64,000 bases of DNA from Nymphaea colorata (lineage: Eukaryota; Streptophyta; Magnoliopsida; Nymphaeales; Nymphaeaceae). Position 1 is the stretch's first letter. Each line of letters opens with the position of its first letter. Positions 24,852-37,525 of this stretch are shown here, piece after piece. The stretch lies in the NCBI RefSeq assembly GCF_008831285.2, contig NC_045139.1, positions 17,404,354 to 17,468,353 of the forward strand. Direction: 5' to 3'. The notes under the pieces are model-generated. The model searched no databases. It saw nothing but the letters and a program-made list of their open reading frames with translations, and had not been told where the DNA came from. A program made the position numbers and the translations under genes.

Positions 24852-27800
24852 GACTTTGCTTATCCTTGTGATTGTTTTGACGAACTCAAGTACCTCAGAA
24901 GACGGATCCATGGAAGGGTAACCGTGGTCTCTGTTGTACTACTAGTCCACTACATTTTTACCCCTTCAAGTTCAGTTTTTCATATTCAATATGGACGCAT
25001 CAGGCGACATCAGTTCTTCAGTAGTGCCTGCAAGACATTCTGAAGAGGAAGTGTTTCAACATAAGCCCGAACATTTGGTTTCAGAAATTAATGGTAATTC
25101 ATATAGCTGCTTTACCTCGAGGGAAGAGTAAGAGCAAGAAACCAAGATTCTCAAGACAAAGATGATGGCTGAAGAGCCACGGTATACTTGTATAAACACT
25201 AATTTCTGGGAATTGATGGTTAAAAACAGTATTTATGAAATTGATTTCTGGTGAAATTTCATTTGCGTTGCTGTCTATCTCTTATCTATTTCAGAACTTA
25301 AACAAATGGCTAGGACTCGCAATTTGCGGTTATTTTGTTTCCATTAATGTTTTTTCTTCTTTGAAACATTCATCCGGGACAATTGACTCTAATTACAAAA
25401 TCATCCTTCCACTTTTTGGATCTTCCTCATGGAGGAGCTATCAACGTTTAACAGGAGCACCATATGTTCAAGCCAATCAATTTGAGAAAATAGATTGCTG
25501 CAGTTCTCTATCTTGTCTTTTGCAGGCTCACAAGTGCTGGCCCATGAAATAAGACGAAGGCTATTGCTCTCATTTATTTACAGAGGACTCTTTCCTTTTA
25601 TCTGGGTCAAGGGCAACTTTTGAACGTAGTTTCCTATATATGACAATTTACAGTAAAAGAGTACGGCCCGTATCAGGAACACGGTATGCACCGGGATTTG
25701 CTTTCATGTTAATTTTGAAAAATCCTGGCATTCTTAATGAAAAGATTTTTAATTCCAAATTTTGAAATTTATGTTCATCTCTTCTCTCTTCTGCTGGCAT
25801 CATGATCCGCGAAGTACGCCCTCACACTGGATTGGCATTTCCCTCTCATAGAATGGATTTTTCAAAACATAATCAGTGTATAATTCATATATAAACTTCA
25901 AAAGGGCATCCATGTTCTGCATACCAGGCTTGCATACCACAAAAAATTATGTTCCTGCACTTGAAAGCACCAATAGTCAAAAGAATAAATATTCTTGTAA
26001 CAGTGACACAAACTAATTAGTAATTACAGAATTTGCCAGCAATAGATACAAGGGGTATTCTCAGAAATAAAACCTGACAACACAAATAAAACCACCAGTA
26101 TCATAATTAATTTTAGTATGTCAAGTTAAACCAGATTTCGACCAAAACATATAAGACATGAAGTTTACTCCATTGGAGAGATGAAACACCATTCCGTTAA
26201 AATGAGATATTTCTTTCTTATCAATCCGTCTAGTGCTTAGCTCAGGGCTAACATGATTCGGTATTGCAATGATCAGTTAAATAACTTGAATGAACTCTCA
26301 TACATCTTGTTCATCTAAGCTGTTCCTTTCTTCACTCATATAATTCTCATCCTTCAGAACTTATTCCACATATAAGCAACCATACTTAGAAACCCCACCT
26401 CTCCCGCTATTCCTACACAACTGCTCTTTGAAGTGAAAGATTACCAGTGTAAACTGTATTGAAATAAAAGACATGAACATGTGCTTCCGCAATTCTGAAC
26501 TCTTCCCAACACTATCATTACAATGTCACTTGCTTTTCAGAATTAATCCACTCCAACAAATTAGATAATAATCACTCCCGAAATTTCCTCCTCCTTGCCT
26601 GTTAGATCTTGAGACCATCAGAAAATATTTGTTGGTAGATTTTCACACATATGAGGTAATTTATTGTGTTACAAGCAGCGAAAGAGCTCATTCAAATCAA
26701 CTACTGCCAGTGGCTTATTTACAAGCTGTCATCAACTTTTGAAAACGAAACATGTTCATATGAAGATTGCAATTGGATATATGCTCATATCATGAAAAGT
26801 TTCATAATAATATCCAGTACACTAATTGTTAATTAAAAAATTGTTTGCTCATGTTGAACATCATATTTCTAAGAGTCATTGACAGGTTACGTTGGTAAAA
26901 GCACCAGAAGCAGCCTATGTCATGGTCTGGGGCTAAAGCCTAGGTGAGTCCAGGTGGGACTAGGTGCATTAACCTGTACAAAAATGAAAAAAAAAAGATA
27001 CTATAAAATTCAACATCAAATATTAATTTTTTTTAAGCAAAAAAAAAAGCCTAACTTAAAACATATTGTTATCAAAGTATGAAATATATTAGTCTCCTAA
27101 AACACAGCTGGTAAATCTCTACCTCTGGTTCTAATACCTGGCTAAAAATATAAACTAGAACTTCAAAATTCCACACAAATTTGTTCAGTCTTTCTTCATG
27201 ACACACAGACACATGCTGCACAAAACACAGTCACACACATACATAGAAGAATAAATTATTTTAGTTTGTAACAGCAAAAGAAGAAAAATAAGCCTCTGTT
27301 GTTTCAAAAAATCTCGGTTGATGAAGAAAACAAACCCTATGCTGTTGAGTGCATTGCTAAGACTAGTGCTACAGGCAATGGCCTAGGCATTTTTTAATGG
27401 CGGGTTGCTTAAGAACAACTAGTGTAGACAATTAGATAAGCCTAGGGCCCTAGGCAAGCCTAGGCAGATTTTGTATAACATAAAATCATAGATCATGCAT
27501 ATAAGACTCTAGAAGGAGTTCGGTGCAATATAAGTTTGATGGGAAGAGTTTCAAAGTTTCAAACATAATGTTTCAAAATAAGTGTTTGACTTTATACTCA
27601 AATTATCTATGTTGTTGGGTGCCTAGGTGAGCCTAGGCTCGCGAAGCAATGGCCGAGGTGCTTTCGAACGCTCGGCAATTACAAATCCTGGGTGCATAAG
27701 TTAGATTAGGCACAAGCCTGGGAACCTTTTTTATAATGATCATGTTCATAAGGCTCCAGAAAGACAGTTCTGGTGCAATATATTTGATGGAAAAAGTTGC

Positions 27801-30230
27801 AAACTATGTAACACAAACACTAGTGAAAGGACGAAGTATAAATGTCAACACGACCAGATATGGGTATGGGTACAGATGCAGCTTTGGACATGCCTCAAGT
27901 GCAGCTCTCATCATGTTGGTTGAGGACAACACACCTGAGCCAAAGTTGTCAAATCTTGGGTCCAAAAATTAGGTTTTTTTTTTTCCAATTTAAACACAGC
28001 AAAGACCCTTTGACTGAAGTTGAAGGCTCTTCTCCTGCTGCCTTCTATTTCTAGCATCCAAGCAGCCTTCGATTTCTGGTGTATTGCAACCTTCATTAGT
28101 GAGGCAGCAACTTTCTCCGGCGAATGTGTCATTTAGTTTGTTTAAAATCTTCTTGCTTGTTTATATATATATATATATATATATATATCCAAGTTTTTTA
28201 AAATTGCTTTATAGTTTACACCCATACAATGCACCGGCAGTGGTTATCCATACTATGTGCCACAATTTGCAAAATGATGTTCCAAATTAAGTGTTCAACC
28301 TTACATTCAATCTCTCTGCAAGTCTTGAAACAATTTGAAACTCAAATTGCCACTTCTTTTATTAAATTCAGTTCCATAATTTTAGACAACCAACAGGCTG
28401 GCAGCTTCATAACTCACTTAAAATGAAAAGCCCTGCAGACCTCCCTTATCTAAAGCGCCCTTACTTTCACTTGTTTCTTTTCTAATTTATTACATGGCAA
28501 AAGCCCAAGTGGGGTTTGATGGGTCATTTAAAAACTTAGACTTACTGTCACCCAGCAATCTTTGATTGTTATTTTGGAAGGAAGAAATGAAAATGAGGGA
28601 AAAAGAACTCCATTCAATTCTTAGGGTCAAGACATTCTAAAACTGCATGAAGTTAACATAACCACTCTTTTTCACAATGAAATGTTGCCATCTAAATTTA
28701 TTGCTTTTCTTTATTCTGAATAAAATAATCTGCAACCATATTGTTTTGTATTGACAATTTCACCTATCTGTCATGTAGACTATCAAGAGCATGCTTATGC
28801 ATCAAATTCATAAAATATTGGGTACTCTGGATTATGGGACATAGGTCAAGTAATATAACATGTACTTCAGCTAAAAGTTTCTTTGCGCATTGTGTCCACA
28901 ATGACATTGAGTATTCTGGGATATAGATCCCAAACTACTTGAAGTTTGAGTCCTTCACTAATTTTGTCTCTCACATGTTTTCAGTTGATGCAATGTTAGA
29001 CATAAAAGTGCACATTAGATCGTCAATATTTTTAGAAACTTTTATTTGCAATTGGCACTGTGTGAGTGTACCGTTCTCTTGTGTGTGTACTATGCATTTG
29101 TTTGCTTGATAGGTGACTTCCAATCCCCAAGGTGGTTAGAAATATGATGCATATCAGTTTTTATAGTAAATAAAAAAAAATCTTATTTGAGTGTGTTGCA
29201 TAAGCAAATCTTTTCAAAGCTAAAGTCTAGTTAGCAAATATATATTAGAACTGTGACTTAGAAATCAGATATTTGAATATAAAACCACTTGATGCACACT
29301 ATTTTAACTACTTATGAATGTGTTGCACTGTAACATATCCATGGGATCAGATAGAGAAATCAAGCTTACATCCTTATGAGTTTCTTTTGTGAATATTGTA
29401 CTATCATGGCGAATGTTTTGCTAAATGAATTTTTATGTTATCACTTTTTTGAAAAGCTTTCACATTGTACCTTAGATCCCATAACATACCTACATATTAC
29501 AGACTTTTAAACATGAAGCAATATTCATACACAATTTTTTTTTTATGTAAACTGATATATTTAGTTCATAAGTTACTCATTTATGTCTGCATTAAGCATA
29601 CATCTGTGCCTAGGACCCTACAACTCATCATGACAACCAAAGAAAAATTGATTCTACAGTGGTATGTAGAATTATCTATGAAACAAAAAAAATCTTTTAC
29701 CACATGCACGAATTTGTTTGTACCAACATATCTCTTCATGGAGTGTGACATTGTACACCAAGGAAAATGTGCAAAAAATTATGGCTTTTATGTTAATACA
29801 GAACAACATTCATAAGCAACCAGAATTATGATGATAGACATAATCTTGAATCCAATTCCAAAAGAAACGTATAAGACCTAATGTGTACTTGTTAATGACT
29901 AGAAACAATGAAGATAAAAAATATTTCCTTCAAGAAGTTCAATTCATGTACAACCCACTGTTGGAGACAACTGTTGGGAAATGGCATGCATTGAATGCCA
30001 GAGACTTGTTATACGCAAGATATCATTTGTGTCCATGCTTCCTGCTGATCCATAATCCTGGATGAGTGGATCAAGGATTATGTAAAAAACAAAAACTGTA
30101 GATTTAGAAACCAAATGTCTCTTTCCGCACACACATAACAAGTACAGTGCTGATTTCCTACAAAAATCAACTATCCAAATCATGGAAAACAATTCTCTAT
30201 GAAATAAGAATGAGAAACAGACTTCTACGT

Positions 30231-30573
30231 CACCAGAGTGCGGGGTGCGTGTGCCGGAATGTCACATCCCAAAAAATTTAGGTGCGGTGGTGCGGGTAGG
30301 GTATTTTATTATTATTATTATTATTAATTTATTATATATATAAAAGAATAAGCATGTATATATTATTATTACAATTTAGTTATTAATATAGATAACATAC
30401 TTGAATAATTGTATTGCATAGGAAAATATCAGAAAAATATATATTACATTAGTAATTTAGTAATATAACATTCTAACTGGGCTCGGGTGTGAGTCGGAGT
30501 TGCACCCATGTCCGGTGCGCACCCGACTCAATGCGACTCGGGTGTGGTAGTAAAATAGAAGAGTCTGGTGACT
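30231..30573. mobile_element. Possible small DNA transposon (MITE-like)
   Basis: The left end GTCACCAGAGTG and right end AGTCTGGTGAC are inverted complements over about nine bases. Near both ends is GC-rich 'gactcgggtg'-type sequence, and the interior is very AT-rich with (ATT)n. No clear target-site duplication was seen, so the boundaries are uncertain. Confidence 0.3.
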
Positions 30574-32875
30574 TAGGAAACAAATAACTACCATGTAAAA
30601 GATTAGTACACCAGATTTATTGATGATAAAAAGACCATAGATAGCATCCATTAGCTTAACCTGAAAACAAATGAAAAGTCCATCAACTCAATAATGAAAC
30701 AATTTTCATGCATGTCAAGAGTAGAACACATAATAGAAGCAAGTCTAGCCACTCAAATTCTTTCATATCCTTCTTTAACTGGATGTGACATGCTGAAAGC
30801 TCCAAGGATATTCTAAACCCTCAAGTATGCGCTATCTTTGCATATCACTCTTAGGTCTTATCATATGCAGAGAACAAAAGAATAATCAGTAGTTCCCTTC
30901 GAAGGAACGAAATAAGTAGCTTTTAGCCATCATCAAGGGAACATGATAACCAAGTATAAATCCACGGAATCACGAATTGCAGATAGTTGAACTTACGTTT
31001 CAAAACTTTGAAAATTCAAAAATCATGATTAGCTATTGATTTGATTACCTTCTAGAAGCTAAGATGTTTTCAATAACTATCTGGGACCAAAGACCAATCT
31101 TTTGTGCAACTGCTCATTTGATCCATTAAGTAGCATGTTGCACCATAAATCATTACATAAGTCACCTATCTTCACAACTCAATGTCAATATATTTATAAA
31201 ATGAGAGATTTAAGAATTTCAGTCGTTTCAATGTCATGATAGATGAAGATTTCATTCACCATTCTAGGAAGGACGATTTGGCTCTGGAGCTAATTGATTC
31301 ACTTTTTTTATGATTATCGAGAAAAAGCTTGTCAAATAGCTAGAAAAGAGAAAAATACTACAAATCAATGCGATAAAAATCAAAGTCCTGCCACAACTAT
31401 TGGCCATAAAAAATAGGAGTAGATTAGCTTACAAATATTAGAACATCGCTTGTTAACATCAAAAGATCTCAACAATTCTATGTATATGGCATAGAAAATG
31501 AAAACTATTTGAACAAGTTGCTTGCTCAATAATGATAAAACTAATGAAGAGATTTTCAACAGAGAAAAAATGCCAATGAAAATGAATAAAGACTTGAATA
31601 GTAGTTTATGATTTTATGGTTAAACTACAAAAAATATGTGCACAACCTAGTTTGATCATTCTGGAAACTGTTGGCAGAACGGAAAAAGAATGACACAAAT
31701 CCGGTGAGAATTTGCAAAAGAAAACCTACCCAACTCCACGCTATCAACTTTGCTACTCAAAGATAAAATATCTAGGGAACTGGATAAAGGAAAATTAAGA
31801 CTACCCAATTTTCATTCAACTAGAAAACAGGCTAGGTTGGACATCTGGACAAAGCAAAAGAATAGATAGCTACAAAATCACAAGCACAAAAGATAAAAAC
31901 CATAGGTGAACATGAAAATTGACTTGATCTGATAAAAATTGGTCGTATACTTTACACAACACAGAAATAAAATGAAAACACATGGTTTTTGCTCAATTTC
32001 TTGTGGCCCTCTCATGTCTATTCAATGGGCTGAAAAGCAAATTATGGCAAAGAGATATTTCACATATTAAAGCTACTCATAACTACCACTTCTCTGTTTT
32101 CGTTTTACATGGGTCCATTTGTTTGAGGTCATGTTTAATTAGGGAAAAATAGTCGGAATAGGAGGTCGTTGGTGCATTTGGGCTGTAGGTGGTGGGCAAG
32201 GAGAAAACAATTGAGGGGGCGAGAGATCAAGAGGGAGTAAGTCAAGGAGAGAAACCAGAGAAGGCGAGAGGGAGATGTCACCTATCACGGGCACTGTGGG
32301 TGGCCGTCGATGGTCCGGGCTGCCTGCAGCTATTGAGTGAACAGAGGGAATCAAGGAGATAGAGCTTTGGGGTTGAAGTTTCACCCAGGAAACGCTATTC
32401 GTCAGACTTGATCTACCCCTCGGATCTTGCCTACTTCAACCGATTTTCACCGAGTCGGTGGAGCTCATACGTATCGGAAACTGAAACACCGTCTTGTGTC
32501 GTTCATATGCATCGGCTCGTATAATCACTTTCAAATGTGCTTAAGTATGAAATTAATGTTAAATTGTTATTTATTATGATTTTTGGAATTTATTGCTTTT
32601 GAGATCCAAAAGATCTCTTATAAAAGATGGATTAAAAAAAGTGTACTGAAATTTGTCACACCTGCTTTTAACATTCCATACCTTTTTCATGCAAATGTAG
32701 AAGTGAATCTTTGTCCCCAAAACAATGGAACTCTACCTAAAATGGTGTTACAACGCAGAAATATGATCTCAATAGTCAATATCATTTTTTAAGCTTATAA
32801 AACTCATTTTTATGTTGATTTCCACAATGTAAAACATAAAAATTAATAAAGTTTGAGGAAAAATAGTGACGAGTC

Positions 32876-32879
<4 letters not shown>

Positions 32880-32934
<55 letters not shown>
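32880..32934. repeat. (AT)n microsatellite
   Basis: About 27 uninterrupted AT units. Confidence 0.95.
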
Positions 32935-32936
<2 letters not shown>

Positions 32937-33528
32937 CTTTTCATATTGATACTGCCCAAGACCCATTTTGTGCAAGATTTGTAAGTTTACTGAAATAGTT
33001 TTTGGTTCAAGTTACCAAATAAGAGCACCATTCACACTAAGTCAAACAGTTCTAGCTATCGTAAAGTGGAGATTAGAAGCAAGCCAATGTAATTAAACAC
33101 ACTACAGCATGCATACATATGTTTGTGTGTGTGTTTGTGTGTGTGTGTGAGAGAGAGAGAGAGAACTAAATTTAATGTATTATTGTGCCCAATTTATTAC
33201 ATGATGATACATAGCATCATAAGTAAGATTCGTTTAATGGGCACATGGTTGATAGAGTGAGAAATAGCAAACTGGATGGCTCGACAATGAGAGAGTAGAC
33301 TTGGTCCATGGACTCATGCTCCAAGACACCGACCTCATCTTCATAGTCATACATGTACTAGGAAAACCTCACAATGTTGGGAGCCATATTCATGAAGGAA
33401 CAAGAGAAGGCGGTCTGTTACGCTGCTGCTGAGCCGAGAGCAGCTCCTTCTTCTGCCTCCTGCATGCATCCCTTAGCAAGTTCCTTATGTGTTGTTGTGC
33501 TTGCTCCTATGCAACCATTGTCTCGTTT

Positions 33529-34456
33529 TGTTAACGATAAGGTTAAAAGACAGTCGTTTTAAAGAGATTCAAGGAAAGAATCCCAGCAAGATCATTCAAA
33601 ATTAATGATAAAGAAAAAAGAAAATATTTCCACAAAAAATAGATTTAGTTCCATGTTTATCGTTGCCAATATTATAGTGTTAACGGTAAGGTTGAAAGAC
33701 AACCATTCTAGAGAAATTCAAGGAAAGAATCGCAGCAAGACCAATCAAAATTAATGATGAAGGAAAAAAAAATCTTCCCACAAAAATCAGATTTAGTTTC
33801 CTATGTTTATCGTTGCCAAGATTGTAGAAACTTCAACTATTTAAACTCGTTCTATGCATTGTGTAACCAAGGCTCATGGTGGCCTACCATGGTGAAAAAC
33901 CATGCACGTTTAATGAAAAGAATCTTTTCATTGTTGGTTTTTATTTGTTTTGCTTCTTCTTTATTTTTTAACTTGATATCAGAGCAAGATGCTTGACGAA
34001 GAAAAATGAAGCCCATAGGTGGCCTCTAGACGACCAAATACAGCGTTGCCTTCTTCACCAAAGCGAAAACTCGATCCTGTGAAGAAAATCTTGAGGAATC
34101 AAACTTGGGTTTTCTGAGTCGCTGCCAAAGAATTGACATGATCACCTTTTACAAAGTTCTGTAGCAAACTTGAACTTTTAGATCAATCGTCCAGTTTGAG
34201 AGAAGATGTTAAGATGTTAACGATAAAGTTAAAAGACAACCGTTCTAGAGAGATTCAAGGAAAGAATCGTAGCAAGATCAATCAAAATTAATGATAAAGG
34301 AAAAGAAAATCTTTTCACAAAAATCAGTAGTTTCTCATGTTTATCGTTGTCAATATTATAGGAACTTCAACTTTTTAAGCTCGTTTTATTCATTGTGAAA
34401 CCAACGCTCATGGTGGCCTTCCATGGTGAAAAACCATGTACGTTTAATGAAAAGAC
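33529..34456 (+). mobile_element. Degraded Copia-like LTR fragments
   Basis: Three related LTR-like segments begin TGTTAAC(G)GATAAGG or similar: 33529-33677 (truncated), 33678-about 33970, and 34215-34456 (truncated). The middle copy is followed by TGATATCAGAGC at 33974-33985, close to the tRNA-Met primer site TGGTATCAGAGC typical of plant Copia elements. No internal coding region survives between the second and third segments. Confidence 0.6.
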
Positions 34457-34712
34457 ATTAAACCCACTTATACAACCCACCATTTGATGAACAAAAGGGA
34501 TCACAAGTTTCTGCATCTGCCAAAAGGTAGAATGTTTAAAATAAATACTAAAGGAAGAAGACAAACACTTAAAGCAACAAAGCAGTGGCAGAGCCACATG
34601 GTGGCTAGTGTGGGCAGTTGCCCACCCCAACCTAACAAACTTTACTTGTTTTGATGTTAATATTTTCATATATTACCACCAAAACTTTGATGCAAGGGGC
34701 GTAAAGTACTTG

Positions 34713-35760
34713 GGTCGAAGAGGGAGCAGATGCTATACTACTTGAAGCCTCTAAACTGCATGTGGCTTTCCTGGTTGTCGGGGATCCTTTTGGGTATGCC
34801 TTATTTCTTTAAGAAATGTTTTGAGGTTACTGGTTGTTGACTTTTTCTCTAGTTATCAAGTTATGTCTTTTGTCTTTGCTTTGTGGGTGTGTGTGTATGT
34901 GCATTGTGATTTCTGACTTCTATGTACCATAGCGTGTTAATGAATAAACTGTTGGATAGTGGCTATCAGCCCTACCCGATCACGTTCATAACTGTGAGGG
35001 GGTCCACTCACAGTTCTCAAACAAATTGTTTTTGGAACATATTTTCAAAACTAAACTTTTATTAAAAAGTTTAGGTTAAGGGTGTAGTAAGCATTCAAAG
35101 TTCCGTTGCAGAGTTATTCTTGTGGGAAACTACTTGAGAAGCTTTCTGTTCTGAATATCTTGGTTGAAGCACACTTCCATAGTTGGTGTTCAAGTGCATG
35201 GGGTTAGATCTCTTTAACAGCTAGCTGATTGGGGAGTTATAGGATCAGGGAATTTTCCATTAGTTTTTTGTGTCATACTAGATAAGAAGGCATATATAAA
35301 AACCTTTTCTTTTGTATTTCAATATCATAATTATTTGTTCTTCAAAATTGAGGTGAGTTGAATAAATAGCTGCAGTTGGTTGTTTTTCTCACATGCAGTG
35401 CAGTAGCTATTTTGAGCCTTATTCTGCATCAGTTTGATAATGTCTATAGTTGTCGGGGAGTAAAGTGGCTATATGCTACAGTTGTTGCATATCCTTATGT
35501 GCCTACTAAAACACTGAATATTATGAGCAGAGCTACAACTCATGCTGATCTGGTTCTTCGGGCAAAAAAAATAGGTGTAGAAGTTCAGGTGGTTCACAAT
35601 GCTTCAGTTGTAAATGCTGTTGGAGTTTGTGGCTTGCAACTTTATCGCTATGGTGAGACTGTATCGATCCCATTCTTCACAAAGACATGGAGGCCCGACA
35701 GCTTTTACGAAAAGATTAAGAGAAACCGATCACTGGGATTGCATACTCTTTGTCTGTTAG
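34713..35760 (+). pseudogene. DPH5: Partial DPH5 copy (exon 2 fragment and exon 3)
   Basis: The last 81 bases of DPH5 exon 2 (34713-34793, through GDPFG) and all of exon 3 (35531-35760) are present with intact splice signals. Exon 3 encodes [18 protein letters not shown] and, further on, the conserved SIPFF and [21 protein letters not shown]. The first exon and the 5' part of exon 2 are missing: sequence left of 34713 is unrelated. Exons encoding the C-terminal third are also absent. It therefore cannot encode diphthine synthase. Here the conserved Glu in DSFYEK is kept, whereas the other arm has Ala. It is a duplicate of the minus-strand gene at 42.9-44.4 kb. Confidence 0.88.
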
Positions 35761-36730
35761 GTGTGCTTCTTTTTACTGTATTTGTGGAACGTTTTTTAAT
35801 TGATTCTTGGGGAAGGTCGATAAAAAATATAGTCATCATACTAAGTACTGAAAGGATGCTTTGAAATTTTGAATTCAGCGTTTTCTTTGTGGGGTGAATA
35901 ACTTTGGCAATGGGGCCAATGAGTTTCTGGGGCGGCCTAGCTTTGATACCTTGGACAAACTGGAGTTGGAGAAGAATCATTTGTCCTTTTTCATTTTTTT
36001 TTTTTGGGTTAAAAATTAAAACCATGATCATAAAGTTTGTAAGTAACCAGCAGAAAGTTTCTTAAATAATTGCTTGCAAAAAGTTTCTTGTTTCTACTTG
36101 ACCTTATTTTTGTTTATTTTTCTTGTATATTTTGTTAATATATATAAGCGTGCACACACACACGTGCCACAGCGTTTCCTGCCTGGTGACAATCTAATGT
36201 GATGAGCTACATTAATACTTTATTAGCAAATAAACCATAATCAATATGTAACAAGGAAAATAAAGGGCATATATATTCAGTTGGCTAAAAATGCATCATC
36301 CAAATTAATATCCGTTGATTTAGATAGGTGAGGTTGTTCATCCAAATTAATGCTAAGATGTGAGAGTTTACGTATCTCAGAAATACCCTTTGCATGCTTT
36401 AATTACCTGTACCGATAATGATGTTACAATAGCTGAATTGATAAAAAAAAAGTACGCCAATATTCGCAATCTCATGCTTAAATGGATTTAAAGAACAAAA
36501 AAATCGAAGTGGTTAAGATGGCCCAAGTTTTAGTTTTCTTTGTGAAATTGTTAACTAAATCATGGACTGCGCTTGGGCTGATCAGAAACTCATATAACAC
36601 TGCCTTTTGTTATCAAGACGTCTGCAGCATCAGCTTACCTTTTAACGAGGATGCTCCAGCCAGAGATGTTATCCTTTATTTCAGGATATGATTCACACTC
36701 ACTTGTCTGGGGTAAGCTTGGGTTAGAATT

Positions 36731-36765
<35 letters not shown>

Positions 36766-37123
36766 ACTTGAATGCAGCGGCAACTTATCCAGATATTATA
36801 TATGGTATGTAAAGTTGGGCGTCTGGAATTTTTCCATCAGAGTTTGGGCTATCGCACAGCTTCAATCAATATACATAGCTAAAGGGAAGTCTTCTGCATC
36901 TAAATGTATACAGGTAGGACTTAGGAGGTGGTGACTGCTCAGAGGCTGTCGCAGTTTCTGATCAGTTATTTATCCCATTATTGTGGGATAAGCAGGGATA
37001 TTGCGAACAGTAGGAGGTAGCGGTCTCTTCATGCCTGCTCAGCAGTACGTCACCATCGCTTAGTTCAGCACCATTAACGTGAGCTGTGAACACCTCTCTC
37101 TCTCTCCCTCTCTCTCTCTCTCT
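35761..37123 (+). other. Non-coding remainder of the left arm
   Basis: About 1.36 kb following DPH5 exon 3. Searched by eye for the next DPH5 exon (expected to begin with DIRVKEP-like sequence) without success. It contains a 69-codon open frame at 36482-36691, mirrored in the other arm, without recognisable features, and a (TA)n tract at 36734-36763. Confidence 0.6.
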
Positions 37124-37525
37124 TTGAAATTTAACAATGGTTTTGTTGAAAACCAACAAGTCAGCAAGATCTCAAAAGAACATCTTGCTGATTCACAACA
37201 GTATGAATCACTCTTGTCAAAATCAGGAACGCGATCGTTATCTTAAATAAGAGGCTGATTATGATGTCAGTTTTTGGGCGTCTAAATGGTAGACTTATTA
37301 TTAAAGCAAAATTAACAATGAGAGATTATGCGGTTCACGTGCGCTTCTAAGTGGACATTCACCTGCCCTATTTATGTAATCCTACAGAGAGATAGGGAAA
37401 GTCTCCCAAGAACAACATGTTCTTGATCCATTATATGTATTCAAAAGATTGATCGTAGGTTGTTACAATGTACCGACATGTTCAAAACAGATGATATTTT
37501 GATACTTTAACGTATGGTATTAAAC

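Larger units (their letters stand above)
18884..25822 (+). repeat. Segmental duplication, copy 1 (retrotransposon plus gene 3' end)
   Basis: Source-like copy of a direct duplication. Sequence from the retrotransposon through exons 13-16 and about 970 bases downstream is repeated at about 46643-51026. The right boundary is sharp: both copies read 'cgcgaagtacgccct' and then diverge at 25822 and 51026. Identity looks around 95 percent by eye. Confidence 0.88.
25823..34712. other. Gene-poor intergenic region with degraded repeats
   Basis: Nearly 9 kb without a supported gene. It holds 'gcctaggcaagcctaggc'-type repeat scraps at about 27340-27680, a (TA)n run at 28161-28188, a GTCACCAGA-bounded stretch at about 30231-30573, a long (TA)n at 32880-32934, a (GT)n(GA)n at 33124-33164, and Copia-like LTR fragments at 33529-34456. 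Short reading frames here lack recognisable domains. Confidence 0.6.
34713..37123 (+). repeat. Left arm of a ~2.4 kb inverted repeat
   Basis: The complement of 41584-43999. Homology starts at GGTCGAAGAGGGAGCAG and runs through DPH5 exon 2 (3' part), intron, exon 3, and about 1.3 kb of further sequence including a (TA)n tract at 36734-36763. It ends in the (CT)n run at 37093-37123. The arms appear about 98 percent identical by eye; small differences include a few SNPs and short indels near the outer third and at the inner edge. Confidence 0.95.

Noticed and set aside
32139..32384. Pro/Ser-rich 81-codon minus-strand frame
   Set aside because: Arises from a purine-rich low-complexity tract; no family resemblance.
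35376..35864. 162-codon open frame in the left arm and its 158-codon mirror at 42837-43313
   Set aside because: Both are DPH5 exon 3 read through into its flanking introns; the real exon is 35531-35760 (and 42929-43158).
36482..36691. 69-codon frame conserved in both inverted-repeat arms as a gene
   Set aside because: Conserved only because the arms are recent copies; no similarity to DPH5 C-terminal exons or any family I recognise.
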